NCBI GenBank assembly: GCA_032716605.1
Contig: CM064509.1
Span: 49,574,330-49,638,329, forward strand
Reading direction: 5' to 3'
From: Paralithodes platypus
Lineage: Eukaryota > Arthropoda > Malacostraca > Decapoda > Lithodidae
Length of the DNA stretch: 64,000 bases
Shown here: one piece after another, positions 11,591 to 23,859 of the stretch
Numbering within the stretch: position 1 is the stretch's first letter
Layout of the letters: each line of letters opens with the position of its first letter
Notes under the pieces: model-generated
What the model saw: the letters and a program-made list of their open reading frames with translations, nothing else
Told to the model about the DNA's origin: nothing
Database searches by the model: none
Program-made: the position numbers and the translations under genes

Positions 11591-13699
11591 TCAATAATAT
11601 ATGAGCAATGACCGTGCCTGGTATAGTAAACAATACAACACCATGGTAGTTGTTGCAGTCTTGGTGATCCCTATCCCCCTACCAGCCTGCCATGCAGAAG
11701 TCAGGCCGGCCGCTGCATACAACCTGTGGACTATTGTCTTGCCCTCAGCTATCAGATGCTTTCCCAACCTTCAACCAAGCCACAGCCTCCTTAACCTCAG
11801 CAAAGTATGATGGGTTTATCGTGGATTGATAGATCAGCAACTAATGGCTAGTCATTTAATAGTTATTTTGCCTGACAGGAAGAGCAGCCATGTACTGCCA
11901 CTCAATGTATTCACCCCAGCCGGCCCTACACTTACAGTTGGCTATTATCATCCAATGGACTCTGCCAAGTGCCATATGCATTGAACCTTTGGTCTGCTTA
12001 CCAAACCCTGAAGAAATTCTGCTTTAAGTTTGCATAGCAGATGGCAGAATTGCATCACAATACAAATTAATACATTCATTAATTTTTCCAGATCGCTATT
12101 CACTTTCCAGTCTCACCAATTAAACTACCATATACAGTATTACCATAGGTAAGGATAATGACCTTAAATACAGATGATAAGGCAAGGTGAGACATAGACA
12201 GAAAATAATGGAGATATCTTAACAGATGTGGACATAAGTTACATTATTTCAGAATGGCATCTGGTGTAAACAGAGTAGGCCTATATAGATGGAATAAATA
12301 ATGGGGAAGTGTAGTCTTTGAAATGAAAGATATTCTGTAAGAAAAAAATAACATGTCTGGATAAAGTAGTATGGAAGCATTTCTGCCAAGGATATTCAAT
12401 ATTATGATAATTATAATGATAGCAAGAAGCTAAATGAACTATTTCTCATAAATACACAACTGCATTGGTTCAGTTAAGAGTTATTAATTCTTTATTGGAC
12501 AACATAAGTGACTACACTTTAGTTATATGGAATCCTAAGGTATTTTTATCCTAACTGTGTGTTTCTTTTTTTAGTCTATACAGTAAAATTAGTCTGTGAT
12601 AATCAATAATACCAGTTTCTATGTGTGACCAATCCACCATGAAAAATATACAATATATCTACAATAAATGTACAGTAAAATGAAATGTTAAATAATACAT
12701 CATAAACCAATGATTACATCTTTATTTATCTGACAAATTTACTTTACATTAAAATGCAGTGTGAAAATAGCAATTATTGTGATTGTAGCACAGCACACAA
12801 GTATTAAAATTAGCACCAATGTCTTACCCTGTACCTTACATGACTACTGTACTGTATTTTAGGCTATGCAACTGTAGTGCTTCACTTTACTAACAGACCT
12901 TGGCCTACAGTAGGGTAAAACTAAAATAATAATATAAAATATAAAAAAAAAATAAGTGATTTAGTGAATCAGTCCCTTAAATACTACCAATCATTTGAAC
13001 ATTTAGGCCAGGCCTAACATAAGCTAGCTTGGACCTTAAAAAAGGATCAATACAGTACAGTATAAGTATACCACATATTTTTCGGCTTTTTAAAACGCTA
13101 ACTATTGCTCAACAATTACCCCTCTACCTGCGTCTTATGAGTTGAAATTTAGGTACAGTACAGTACTTGTGTCGGGAATGCCTTCTAAATCATGATCCAT
13201 GAGTTATCTACTGTAAGTTTCAAAGAACTAGCAATGCTACATTCCATTATGCCTAGCTTCTACTGACCTAATATTCCATGATAAATAAACTTGGGAATGT
13301 TTCTGGGCCGCTATACTACGTAAAGTTCTGGATGTTAATGTAGCAAATAGAGTACTGTACAGTACTGGTATTTTATCAAATACTGTACAGTATAAAGAAA
13401 TAATTATGAAGTTAGGCTCTGTCTCGAGTCGGCCACCCCCAGCTATGGTGTATGTGCCTGTGTATATACAGTACATACATACAAGAACTTTTGGAAAATA
13501 TGATAGATAAACAGTGCTATCAAGTGAGGTTCAGTACTTAGATGACAACATGAAGAACTTATAAGGCCCAGAGATTATTGAATGAAGCTTTCTAGATCTT
13601 GTTTTCTTTATTATTCTTTACCACAGTAGATGACAGCACCTAATATACATAGATATTGTTGAACTCAGGAACCCTGGGATCACCTATGAAAAACCACAG
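11591..13699. other. No gene recognised (2.1 kb, A+T-rich)
   Basis: No coding-like frame longer than about 80 codons and no match to the repeat families here. It is unusually rich in the word TACAGTA/TACTGTA and its fused palindrome (for example near 13050, 13150, 13360 and 13385). Confidence 0.5.
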
Positions 13700-13772
13700 C
13701 TGCTTGGCGAAGACTTGAACCCAGGAACAGCTGGTCTGCAACCAGCGACATTATCGACTCTGCTATGCCTTG
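13700..13772 (-). mobile_element. tRNA-Cys-like SINE head
   Basis: Complement reads TAGCAGAGTCGATAATG (A box position), then a perfect 5-bp anticodon stem GCTGG/CCAGC around the 7-base loop TTGCAGA, giving anticodon GCA (Cys), then GGGTTCAAGTC (B box). The T stem and acceptor stem do not pair properly, so it is not a functional tRNA gene. Sequence to about 13600 may be the SINE body. Derivation from tRNA-Cys is inferred from the anticodon only. Confidence 0.55.
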
Positions 13773-14205
13773 CATTATCTGTAGATGAATACTTTTGTTA
13801 ATTTTTGGGAATTCTGCATAAAACTTTTTGAATCACCAATATCAACGATTTTGGTCACTAGATACGTTAGTCATCATACTATCCACTGCATATTTTGAAG
13901 ATTGGAGGGCATTTTATGATTTGCAGGTAGCTGGGGTATGGAGGTGGCAGATCCCACTTCGGACGATAAATTAGATTAGGCCAAGTTATTGTTACCTACA
14001 CTAGCCTAACGTAGTGTCCTCAGTGGGAGCTGCTGCTAGCTGACAAAGGAGAGGGGGGGGGGGGGAGGATGCCATAAAAATTCACAACAATCTTTAATGA
14101 CCTATCCAGTAAACAATGACAACAAAAGTTGTCGATACTAGCTACACAACAATGGGTGCAGATTTACTATAGAAGCGCATCCTCTACATCAATGGTTATG
14201 TCAAT
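13773..14205. other. No gene recognised; poly-G tract
   Basis: A+T-rich, with a run of about 13 G at 14054-14067. Nothing else recognised. Confidence 0.5.
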
Positions 14206-15128
14206 GGGAGTATCGGGGTAAACGCGCGGGATGGATGTAGTGTTCGGGCGTACGGTCATCATGTTTACATAGGTCGATCGCCGCGGTTAACTTAGAGTCT
14301 ATTTTGACGGCAATTTTTTTCGGTTATTTGCCCCCTGCTGGCAATATATATGATAATGACAAAATGTCATGGGGGGGGGGGTGAGGGGGGCAAAGCCCGG
14401 GTAGAATGTAGAGTTTGGGTGTACCGCCAGCCTTGTTTACACTACGCGGAACGGCGTCAGATGTTTGCCATCTTGTACCCGTCTATTTTGACTGCCTTTG
14501 GATACAATAATATGTTGAGGGGAGGCTTAGCCCCCCCCTCACCCACCCATGACATATTGTCATCATCATATATATTGCCAGCAGGCGGCAAATAACAGAA
14601 AAAATCGCCGTCAAAATAGACATGAAGTTAACCACGGTGATCGACAAATGTAAACATGACAGCGGTGGGGGAGGCGTCGGACGCTTGCAACATGTTCCCG
14701 TCTATTTTGAATGCCATTGGATACAATAATATGTAGAGGGGGGGAGGGGGGGGAGAAGCCCCCCTTGACCCCCCCCCCCCATGACATATCGTCATCATCA
14801 TATACAGTATTTTGCCAGCAGGGGGCCCAAAAAAACGAAAAAAATCGCCGTCAAAATTGACGCGAAGTTAACCGCGGCGATTGCCTTATGTAAACCTGAT
14901 GACCGTACGCCCGGAGTCTACATCCATCCCCAAACCCCCCCCCCCCCCCCCCCCTCAACATATTATTGTATCCAATGGCAGTCAATATAGATGGGAACAT
15001 GATCGCTAGCGTCCGCCGCCACCGTCATTTCTACATGGTCGATCGCCGCGGTTAAGTTCACGTCTGTTTTGCCAGTGATTTTTTCCGGTTATTTGCTCCC
15101 TGCTGGCAATATAATTATATGATGATGA
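14206..15128. repeat. Inverted G/C-run repeat block, left half
   Basis: Alternating direct and inverted copies of one module: TTTGCCCCCTGCTGGCAATATAT, GATGATGACAATATGTCAT, a G run, GAGGGGGGCAAAGCCC, a GTTTACA-containing spacer, GTCTATTTTGAC, GGATACAATAATATG, then the mirror image (CCCCTCAC, CATGACATATTGTCATCATCAT, TTGCCAGCAGG, GTCAAAATAGACGCGAAGTTAACC). The same module continues at 18417-21420 after the satellite-bearing insertion. No ORF of interest. It resembles a nest of foldback MITEs inserted in one another. Confidence 0.75.
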
Positions 15129-18100
15129 GGTATAATCCTGTGTAGTGGGTGGACCTGTACATATATCTCAATAATTTGGTAAGGTTACAATGTAGCTTTA
15201 CATTTTACATTTAATTCTTTAACTGTCTTCGTGGTGCGATGCATAAGGTGTTGATTTTCGGTGTGAGCATCCTGGATTCGAATCCACGGACTGCCACATG
15301 TGTTTGTAAAATTTCATTAATCGATTTTAGGAGTATAGTTGGTTGTTGGAAGGAACATAATAATTTATATTGGTTCAGGGGTAATTTATCGAGAGGACTT
15401 CCCTAGTGGTTAAGGCCCCATTAATTGCTCTTTCCATTCACATATGCATAGCCTACGTGAGTTGCAGTTGGGATGTGTGTACATGCTTAGATTGATATGC
15501 AGGATTCGAAGTTGCATAATAATCGTAGGCAGTGTCCACCATTCTTTAACTGTCTTCGTGGTGCGATGCATAAGGTGTTGATTTTCGGTGTGAGCATCCT
15601 GGATTCGAATCCACGGACTGCCACATGTGTTTGTAAAATTTCATTAATCGATTTTAGGAGTATAGTTGGTTGTTGGAAGGAACATAATAATTGATATTGG
15701 TTCAGGGGTAATTTATCGAGAGGACTTCCCTAGTGGTTAAGGCCCCATTAATTGCTCTTTCCATTCACATATGCATAGCCTACGTGAGTTGCAGTTGGGA
15801 TGTGTGTACATGCTTAGATTGATATGCAGGATTCGAAGTTGCATAATAAATCGTAGGCAGTGTCCACCATTCTTTAACTGTCTTCGTGGTGCGATATATG
15901 TGTTGATTTTCGGTGTGAGCATCCTGGATTCGAATCCACGGACTGCCACATGTGTTTGTAAAATTTCATTAATCGATTTTATGAGTATAGTTGGTTGTTG
16001 GAAGGAACATAATAATTGATATTGGTTCAGGGGTAATTTATCGAGAGGACTTCCCTAGTGGTTAAGGCCCCATTGCTCTTTCCATTCACATATGCATAGC
16101 CTACGTGAGTTGCAGTTGGGGTGTGTGTACATGCTTAGATTGATATGCAGGATTCGAAGTTGCATAATAAATCGTAGGCAGTGTCCACCATTCTTTAACT
16201 GTCTTCGTGGTGCGATGCATAAGGTGTTGATTTTCGGTGTGAGCATCCTGGATTCGAATCCACGGACTGCCACATGTGTTTGTAAATTTCATTAATCGAT
16301 TTTAGGAGTATAGTTGGTTGTTGGAAGGAACATAATAATTGATATTGGTTCAGGGGTAATTTATCGAGAGGACTTCCCTAGTGGTTAAGGCCCCATTAAT
16401 TGCTCTTTCCATTCACATATGCATAGCCTACGTGAGTTGCAGTTGGGATGTGTGTACATGCTTAGATTGATATGCAGGATTCGAAGTTGCATAATAAATC
16501 GTAGGCAGTGTCCACCATTCTCTAACTGTCTTCGTGGTGCGATGCATAAGGTGTTGATTTTCGGTGTGAGCATCCTGGATTCGAATCCACGGACTGCCAC
16601 ATGTGTTTGTAAATTTCATTAATCGATTTTAGGAGTATAGTTGGTTGTTGGAAGGAACATAATTATTTATATTGGTTCAGGGATAATTTATCGAGAGGAC
16701 TTCCCTAGTGGTTAAGGCCCCATTAATTGCTCTTTCCATTCACATATGCATAGCCTACGTGAGTTGCAGTTGGGATGTGTGTACATGCTTAGATTGATAT
16801 GCAGGATTCGAAGTTGCATAATAAATCGTAGGCAGTGTCCACCATTCTTTAACTGTCTTCGTGGTGCGATGCATAAGGTGTTGATTTTCGGTGTGAGCAT
16901 CCTGGATTCGAATCCACGGACTGCCACATGTGTTTGTAAAATTTCATTAATCGATTTTAGGAGTATAGTTGGTTGTTGGAAGGAACATAATAATTGATAT
17001 TGGTTCAGGGTAATTTATCGAGAGGACTTCCCTAGTGGTTAAGGCCCCATTAATTGCTCTTTCCATTCACATATGCATAGCCTACGTGAGTTGCAGTTGG
17101 GATGTGTGTACATGCTTAGATTGATATGCAGGATTCGAAGTTGCATAATAAATCGTAAGCAGTGTCCACCATTCTTTAACTGTCTTCGTGGTGCGATGCA
17201 TAAGGTGTTGATTTTCGGTGTGAGCATCCTGGATTCGAACCCACGGACTGCCACATGTGTTTGTAAAATTTAATTAATCGATTTTAGGAGTATAGTTGGT
17301 TGTTGGAAGGAACATAATAATTGATATTGGTTCAGGGGTAATTTATCGAGAGGACTTCCCTAGTGGTTAAGGCCCCATTAATTGCTCTTTCCATTCACAT
17401 ATGCATAGCCTACGTGAGTTGCAGTTGGGATGTGTGTACATGCTTAGATTGATATGCAGGATTCGAAGTTGCATAATAATCGTAGGCAGTGTCCACCATT
17501 CTTTAACTGTCTTCGTGGTTCGATGCATAAGGTGTTGATTTTCGGTGTGAGCATCCTGGATTCGAATCCACGGACTGCCACATGTGTTTGTAAAATGTCA
17601 TTAATCGATTTTAGGAGTATAGTTGGTTGTTGGAAGGAACATAATAATTGATATTGGTTCAGGGGTAATTTATCGAGAGGACTTCCCTAGTGGTTAAGGC
17701 CCCATTAATTGCTCTTTCCATTCACATATGCATAGCCTACGTGAGTTGCAGTTGGGATGTGTGTACATGCTTAGATTGATATGCAGGATTCGAAGTTGCA
17801 TAATAAATCGTAGGCAGTGTCCACCATTCTTTAACTGTCTTCGTGGTGCGATGCATAAGGTGTTGATTTTCGGTGTGAGCATCCTGGATTCGAATCCACG
17901 GACTGCCACATGTGTTTGTAAAATTTCATTAATCGATTTTAGGAGTATAGTTGGTTGTTGGAAGGAACATAATAATTTAAATTGGTTCAGGGGTAATTTA
18001 TCGAGAGGACTTCCCTAGTGGTTAAGTCCCCATTAATTGCTCTTTCCATTCACATATGCATAGCCTACGTGAGTTGCAGTTGGGATGTGTGTACATGCTT

Positions 18101-18416
18101 AGATTGATATGCAGGATTCGAAGTTGCATAATCAATCGTAGGCAGTGTCCACCATTCTTTAACTGTCTTCGTGGTGCGATGCATAAGGTGTTGATTTTCG
18201 GTGTGAGCATCCTGGATTCGAATCCACGGACTGCCACATGTGTTTGTAAAATTCCATTAATCGATTTTAGGAGTATAGTTGGTTGTTGGAAGGAACATAA
18301 TAATTCATAAATAGTCCACTAATATACTGTACTAGGTTAGGTTAAATATATTGTTCAATGATTCTTAGTAAATAGGCATCTGAAAAACAGTTCCTCCCGC
18401 TACACAGGATCTTACC
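15129..18416. mobile_element. 3.29-kb TIR element carrying an internal satellite array
   Basis: Ends are inverted: GGTATAATCCTGTGTAGTGG at 15129 and, on the complement of 18416, GGTAAGATCCTGTGTAGCGG, with similarity continuing to about 28 bases. Immediately outside are exact 8-bp direct repeats GATGATGA (15121-15128 and 18417-18424). Sibling modules (for example 14345-14364) show the uninterrupted target. Inside lie 85 bp, then the 327-bp tandem array, then about 110 bp. No transposase frame. An 8-bp duplication is typical of hAT and a few other DNA transposon groups, but the terminal bases are not the usual hAT ones, so I leave the superfamily open. The target word is internally repetitive, so the exact cut could shift by 3 bases. 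Confidence 0.8.
15214..18305 (+). repeat. 327-bp tandem satellite, about 9.5 copies, with tRNA-like cassette
   Basis: The word AACTGTCTTCGTGGTGCGAT starts at 15221, 15548, 15876, 16197, 16524, 16851, 17178, 17505, 17833 and 18161, giving periods of 327, 328, 321, then 327-328. Copies differ by only a few bases. Each unit holds an A-box-like TGGTGCGATGCATAAGG and, about 40 bases on, the B-box GGATTCGAATCC, with flanking GGCAGTGTCC and GGACTGCC able to pair, so a tRNA-like fold of about 95 nt is present. A second A-box-like TAGTGGTTAAGG and a weaker B-box lie elsewhere in the unit. Short frames of 60-96 codons repeat in both strands only because the DNA repeats. Confidence 0.95.
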
Positions 18417-21400
18417 GATGATGACAATATGTCATGGGGGGGTGAGGGGGGCAAAGCCCGGGTAGAATGTTGAGTTCGGGCGTACCGCCAGCCTTGTTTA
18501 CAATACGCGGATCGGCGTCGGACGTTTGCCATCTTGTACCCAACAATATGTTATGGGGGGGTGAGGGGGGCAAAGCCCGGGTAGAATGTTGAGTTCGGGC
18601 GTACCACCAGCCTTGATTACACTACGCGGATCGGCGTCGGACGTTTGCCATCTTGTACCCGTCTATTTTGACTGCCTTTGGATACAATAATATGTTGAGG
18701 GGAGGCTTTGCCCCCCCCCCCCCCTTCACCCACCCATGACATATTGTTACCACCATATATATTGCCAGCAGGGGGCAAATAACCGAAAAAATCGCAGTCA
18801 AAATAGACGCGAAGTTAACCACGGCAATCGATAAACGTAAACATGACGGCGGCGGCGGTGGGGGAGGCATCGGACACTTGCAAAATGTTCCCGTCTATAT
18901 TGAATGCCATGGGATACAATAATATGTTGAGGGGGGTTTGCGCCCCTCACCCCCAATGACATATTGTCATCTTCATATACAGTATATGGCCAGCAGGCGG
19001 CAAAAAAACGAAAAAATCGCCATAAAAATAGATGCAAAATTAACCGCGGCGATCGCCCTATGTAAACATGACGACCGTACGCCTGGAGTCTACATCCATC
19101 CCCAAAGCCCCCCCCTCAACATATTATTGTATCCAATGGCAGTCAAAATAGACGGGAACATGATCGCAAGCGTCTGCCGCCACCGTCATGTTGACATGGT
19201 CGATCACCGCGGTTAAGTTCGTGTCTATTTTGCTGGCAATATATATATGACGATGACAATATATCATGGGGGGGTGAGCGGAGGCCCTCAACATATTATT
19301 GTATCCCACGGCAGTCAAAATAGACGGGAACATGATGGCAAGCGTCCGCCGCTGCTCCGCGTAGTGTAAACAAGGCGGGCGGTACGCCCGAACTCTACAT
19401 TCTACCCGAGTGCACCGTAGCAATAGAAAACGAGGGTAAACTCGAACGCGAGGTCGTCAATGCCCACACATAATTTACTGTATCATAAATTTAGCATTTC
19501 CATTCAAAATTTAAGTATTGTATGGGTCTCAAATGCCATCTCATATAATCTGGAATAATTTTTAAAACAAGGAAGCGGAAGGCTCCAAGCTAAAGAATTA
19601 TGATTAAAGTTTAAGCTGAAAACTATAGGCCTATTATCGTTTTAGAATGATTAAATAGATACTGTATTATGGTATTTTTTAATAAGGATCCTATAATTTA
19701 TTAAGAAATGTAAACAAGCTTTTCTGATGTGATTATAATATTGACTTTAATTTCTGCCCAAATTCACTTGTTACCTAATAATAACTGATAAGGATGGCGA
19801 TAGCGGTCGTACACGTCGCCTTGTATACATAAGTCGTATGAACGAAGTTACGTTCGCGTCTAATCATGACATTATTGCGAGTGTCCGCGTAGTGTAAACA
19901 AGGCGGGCGGTATACCCGGTAACTACATTCTTGCCTATAGGCTATTACCAGCAGGGGGCAAATTACAGCTGGCCGTGGGATACTTTTGGAAAAAAAAAAA
20001 AAAAATCAAGGTAGGAGTTGTGTTACGGCGTACCATCCGCTTTGTTGTTCTTGTCGTTCCCTAAGCTGCCTGGCCGAACAGCCCCGGCAGGGGTTTGTTT
20101 ACTTAGTTACACGCTCGCAATTACATTCGCGTCTTAATTTGACTGCTATTATTTGCCCCTGCTGGTAATATACTGTATATGATGATGACAATTAGTCCTG
20201 GGGGGGGGTGAGGGAGGTAAAGCCCCCCTCAACCCATTATTGAATCCCACGGCCAGGTGTAGGGTAGGCCTAAACTGTGTTGTTACCGGCCGTCGGATAC
20301 AGTAATGGCTTGAGGGGGGCTTTGCCCCCTCCACCCCCCCATGACTTATTGTCATCAACTCATCATACTACCGGTACCGTATACATTACCAGCAGGGGCA
20401 AATAACACCAGTCAAATTAGACGCGAATGTAACTGGGAGCGTGCGACTATGTAAACAAAGCGGACGGGACGCCTGCTAACATAACGAGCGTATGCTACTG
20501 TCCGCGACAAGAATGTTAAGTGCGGGCGTACCGCCAGCCTTGTTTACACTATGCGTAGTGGCGTCGGACCTTTGCCACTATGTTCCCGGCTATTTTGACT
20601 GCCTTTGGATACAATATTATGTTGAGGGAGGGCTTTGCCCCCCCTCACCCCCCATGACATATTGTCATCATCATATATATTGCCAGCAGGGAGAAAATTA
20701 ACAAAAAAAATCGCCATCAAAATAGACGCGAACTTAACCACGGCGATCGACAAATGTAAACATGACGGCGGCGGCGGCGGGGGAGGCGTCAGACCTTTGC
20801 AATCATGTTCCCGTCTATTTTGAATGCCATTGGATACAATAATATGTTGAGGGGGGGCTTTGCCCACCCTCACCCTCCCATGACATATTGTCATCTTCAT
20901 ATATATTGCCAGCTGGGGGCAAATAACCGAAAAATTCGCCGTCAAAATAGACGCCGAGTTAACCTTGGCGATCGCTCTATGTAAACATGACGACCGTACG
21001 CCCGAACTCTACATCCATCCCCTGTCCGCTTTGTTTACAATTTACATAGTCGCATGCTCTCAGTTACATTCGTGTCTAATGCTATTATTTGCCCCTGCTG
21101 TTAATATATATGATAATGACAAGAAGTCATGGGGGGTGATGGAGGCAAAGCCCCCCCTTGACCCATTATTGTATCCCACGGCTGGTAAAAAAAAAATATA
21201 TATTTACCCAACACCTGGCCGTGAGATACAATAATGGGTTGAGGGGGCTTTGCTGCCATCAGCCCCTCACCCCCCATGACTTATTGTCATCATCATATAT
21301 ATTACCAGCAGGGGTAAATATCAGGAATAAATAAGCAGTCTAATTAGACGCGAATGTAACTGCGGGCGTGCGAATATGTAAACAAAGCGGACGCCCACTA

Positions 21401-21420
21401 ACACAACTCTTACCAAAAAA
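18417..21420. repeat. Inverted G/C-run repeat block, right half
   Basis: Continuation of the module at 14206-15128. CATGACATATTGTCAT-type palindromes occur near 18424, 18737, 18954, 19252, 20341, 20656, 20880, 21113 and 21272, with GTCAAAATAGACG, TTTGCCCCCTGCTGGCAAT and GGGCAAAGCCC-type words between. A related sub-family (TTATTTGCCCCTGCTGGTAATAT, CCATTATTGTATCCCACGGC) fills 19900-21300. Poly-C and poly-G runs of up to 13. A 20043-20086 retroposon fragment is embedded. Confidence 0.75.
20043..20086 (-). mobile_element. 3' fragment of the (AAC)n retroposon
   Basis: Complement reads GGGGCTGTTCGGCCAGGCAG, then CTTAGGGAACGACAAGAAC, matching the last 45 bases of the copies at 9674-10198 and 32997-33531. 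Heavily 5' truncated. Confidence 0.7.
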
Positions 21421-21783
21421 AAAAAAATCATATTAGGCTAGACACCAGGGAACCGAGATCGTACGATTTATGTAAACAAGTCGACGACGACGCGTACGTC
21501 CGCTAACACTATCTATACCGCCTAACTTAATCTAAACTTACCTATTATAGCCTATAACCATAATTTACCTAATCTAGCCTAAGCTACTCGACCTAACCGA
21601 TTGCAACCATGTTTATGTAAATCTATAATCTAACCTAGATGGACAATTAGCCTTAGCTACCATATAGCCTAATTTTGAATTGAATAGGCTATAAGCCTAG
21701 AGAAGGCCAATTCTCCCTACCAATAAATGCCTACAGTGACCGATAGAGGCTCTGAATGCAAGGTTTACCGCGGTGCATTGTGG
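21421..21783. other. No gene recognised
   Basis: A+T-rich with TAGCCTA/CCTAAC words. Ends in a GC-rich stretch (GCATTGTGGGAAATGGG) that continues across the hAT-like element at 26478. Confidence 0.5.
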
Positions 21784-22948
21784 GAAATGGGCAGAGCTGG
21801 GCACTTCCGCCAATTTCGCCATGGCGAAAGTGTAATTTTGGTGGCGCACTTGCGTTGGCGGCAAAATGGCCGCCTATCTGCGGGTTTGTAGGTCTGAAAG
21901 TTACCTCCATGTTGCTAACCTTGAGTGGCAAAATTCGGTTTCCACCACCTGTGGTAAACACGGCCCCGCGGCCCCCACCAAAAACCAAGCCAATTACTTC
22001 TTGTTGTGCTGGAATCTAGTGCACTCTCTATATTTCGTGATTTTTCGTATGTGATTTGATGTGTGAAGATGCTAAGGAAGACATGATAATAAAGATTACT
22101 TAATAAATATTGCTTAAAGGTAAACACAAATATTTGAAGACCTGGAGAGATTCGATCGATCAACAATCACAAATCATAATCGAATCTACTCATGAACTAA
22201 TATATTTAAATTATCAATAGTCTAGATCATTTATTTTTGGATATGAATATTGTCAAAATATCATGAATACTGAGATGTAAAGAGCTGAGTTGTTACGATA
22301 AAGACGAATATTAGATGAAATATGCGAAAACCTTGGATTTAGGATAGCCTATATTGTATTGTTATTGTTTATCAGACGTCACGTGTTCGTGACCACAGGA
22401 TAGGCGTCCGTCTTTATTTATGAATAGATAGGATATTTGGAAAGTCTCATGGTGTGTTTGAAATGAATAGTACAGTAGCCTTACCTTTTATAAACGAATA
22501 TACTGTATATCAAATGAAGCGTTAGGCTATAGGCCTAATATTCGTGGCCAACCAGGCCAAGTTTCCATAGCCTAGCCTATAGGCCTACGGTATCGATTTC
22601 AATCGTATGGGTGAGTAATTATATCCTACGGTCTCGATTTATATATTTCCATTTGAATTAATACTTCTATTTAGTGCGATTCTTATTAGTGCGTGATTTC
22701 ATGGTCTCACTCTCGCGAAATAGGCCATAGCGACGCTTCACTTCAGTTAGGCCTAGTTAGTTCATTTGATTTATATTGTTAATGTTTTCTTAACATGACC
22801 TAATTTCATTAGGCTACTCTAATCCCATCAAAATGTTTCAAAGCATGTAGGCTAAATATTGCATATAGGCCTAGGGCCCTAGGCTATATAGGCTAGGCAT
22901 AATCACCGACTCATTATATTAATATCAAATAGAGTGTTAGGTATTTAT

Positions 22949-23475
22949 CAAGGAAACCGGCCACGAATTTTCCTGGAAATTTGGAAGTCACCCATCGAAT
23001 GAACATAACCTATACATCATATTAATATATGTTTCAACTTTCGGAAAAACCGTTTTCAATTACTTTGAAAAAGTTAATATTTACCTCCTGTTATCCACAG
23101 CCAAAAACTGTAAGATTGCGGAGTAAATACCGTAGACTTCATTTAATTTTTTTTTGGCGACCGTCAACCTTTTATTAATTACATACCAAACCAGCGGGGG
23201 TGTGGGGGCGGCAGCCCCGACCTAATATACTAGGTTAGGTTAGGTAAGGTTGTTAGGTTAGGCTAATATTACCCCTTATTTTCATCTTTTACCCCTCAAT
23301 TTCCCTGTACTTCATAGCCGTCCCCACTATCGGGGGCCGTATCTTAAGATTGTTGGATAATGGGGAAAACGGTTTTTCCGAAAGTTGAAACATATATTAA
23401 TATGATGTATAGGTTATGTTCATTCGATGAGTGACTTCCAAATTTCCAGGAAAATTCGTGGCCGGTTTCCTTGAT
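22949..23475. mobile_element. Foldback element with about 107-bp inverted ends
   Basis: Left arm 22949-23056 (TCAAGGAAACCGGCCACG to CGGAAAAACCGTTTTC) and right arm 23367-23474 are inverted copies with one visible mismatch. The 310-bp loop holds GGTTAGGTTAGG words, a GGGGGTGTGGGGGCGGCAGCCCC stretch and ACCCCTTATTTT. No ORF. Near-identity of the arms implies a young or gene-converted element. The flanking TATTTA/TATTTT could be a target duplication, but this is uncertain. Confidence 0.85.
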
Positions 23476-23629
23476 ATTTTCCGAATGTTAATTTTGAAAG
23501 TATCATATACATTTACAATAAAGTTTTATTTAATTCTGATCTGAAGCTAGGCTGTATTCTGAGCATCATAATGAATATACTGTAGGCCTAGGCTACTTTC
23601 TATTAAATTACTTAATCTATCTAATCTAT

Positions 23630-23700
23630 CTAGGCTATCTATTGCCATCCCCAGAGGGGTGGACAGGAATGAATCACCTCCTTGCACCTCTGTGATCTGG
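23630..23700 (-). pseudogene. LINE family A 3'-end scrap
   Basis: TATTGCCATCCCCAGAGGGG-type sequence with GAATCACCTCCTTGCACC resembles the 3' ends at 8885 and 10885 (GATCCCC-AAGG, CACAAA-GAA, CCATGCACC). Too short for more. Confidence 0.4.
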
Positions 23701-23859
23701 CGTACCTCCTCCCGAATGGTGCAAAATTGCGAATACTGACTATTACTGCAGGACTCTCCCCAAAAACAAGTCGCCCCAACGTGTTATTGCCCATGTCGGA
23801 CAAACAAAGTGGCCTATCTATAGCCTAGGCCTTTATATTATATAGGCTATATATTTTTG

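Noticed and set aside
15214..18305. CRISPR-like or true tRNA gene array
   Set aside because: Repeats are 327 bp and contiguous with no unique spacers, the context is eukaryotic, and the tRNA-like part does not form a full cloverleaf.
15497..18310. Many 60-96 codon ORFs on both strands
   Set aside because: They are the same 327-bp satellite unit read again and again. 327 is divisible by 3, so frames persist by periodicity, with no gene-like feature.
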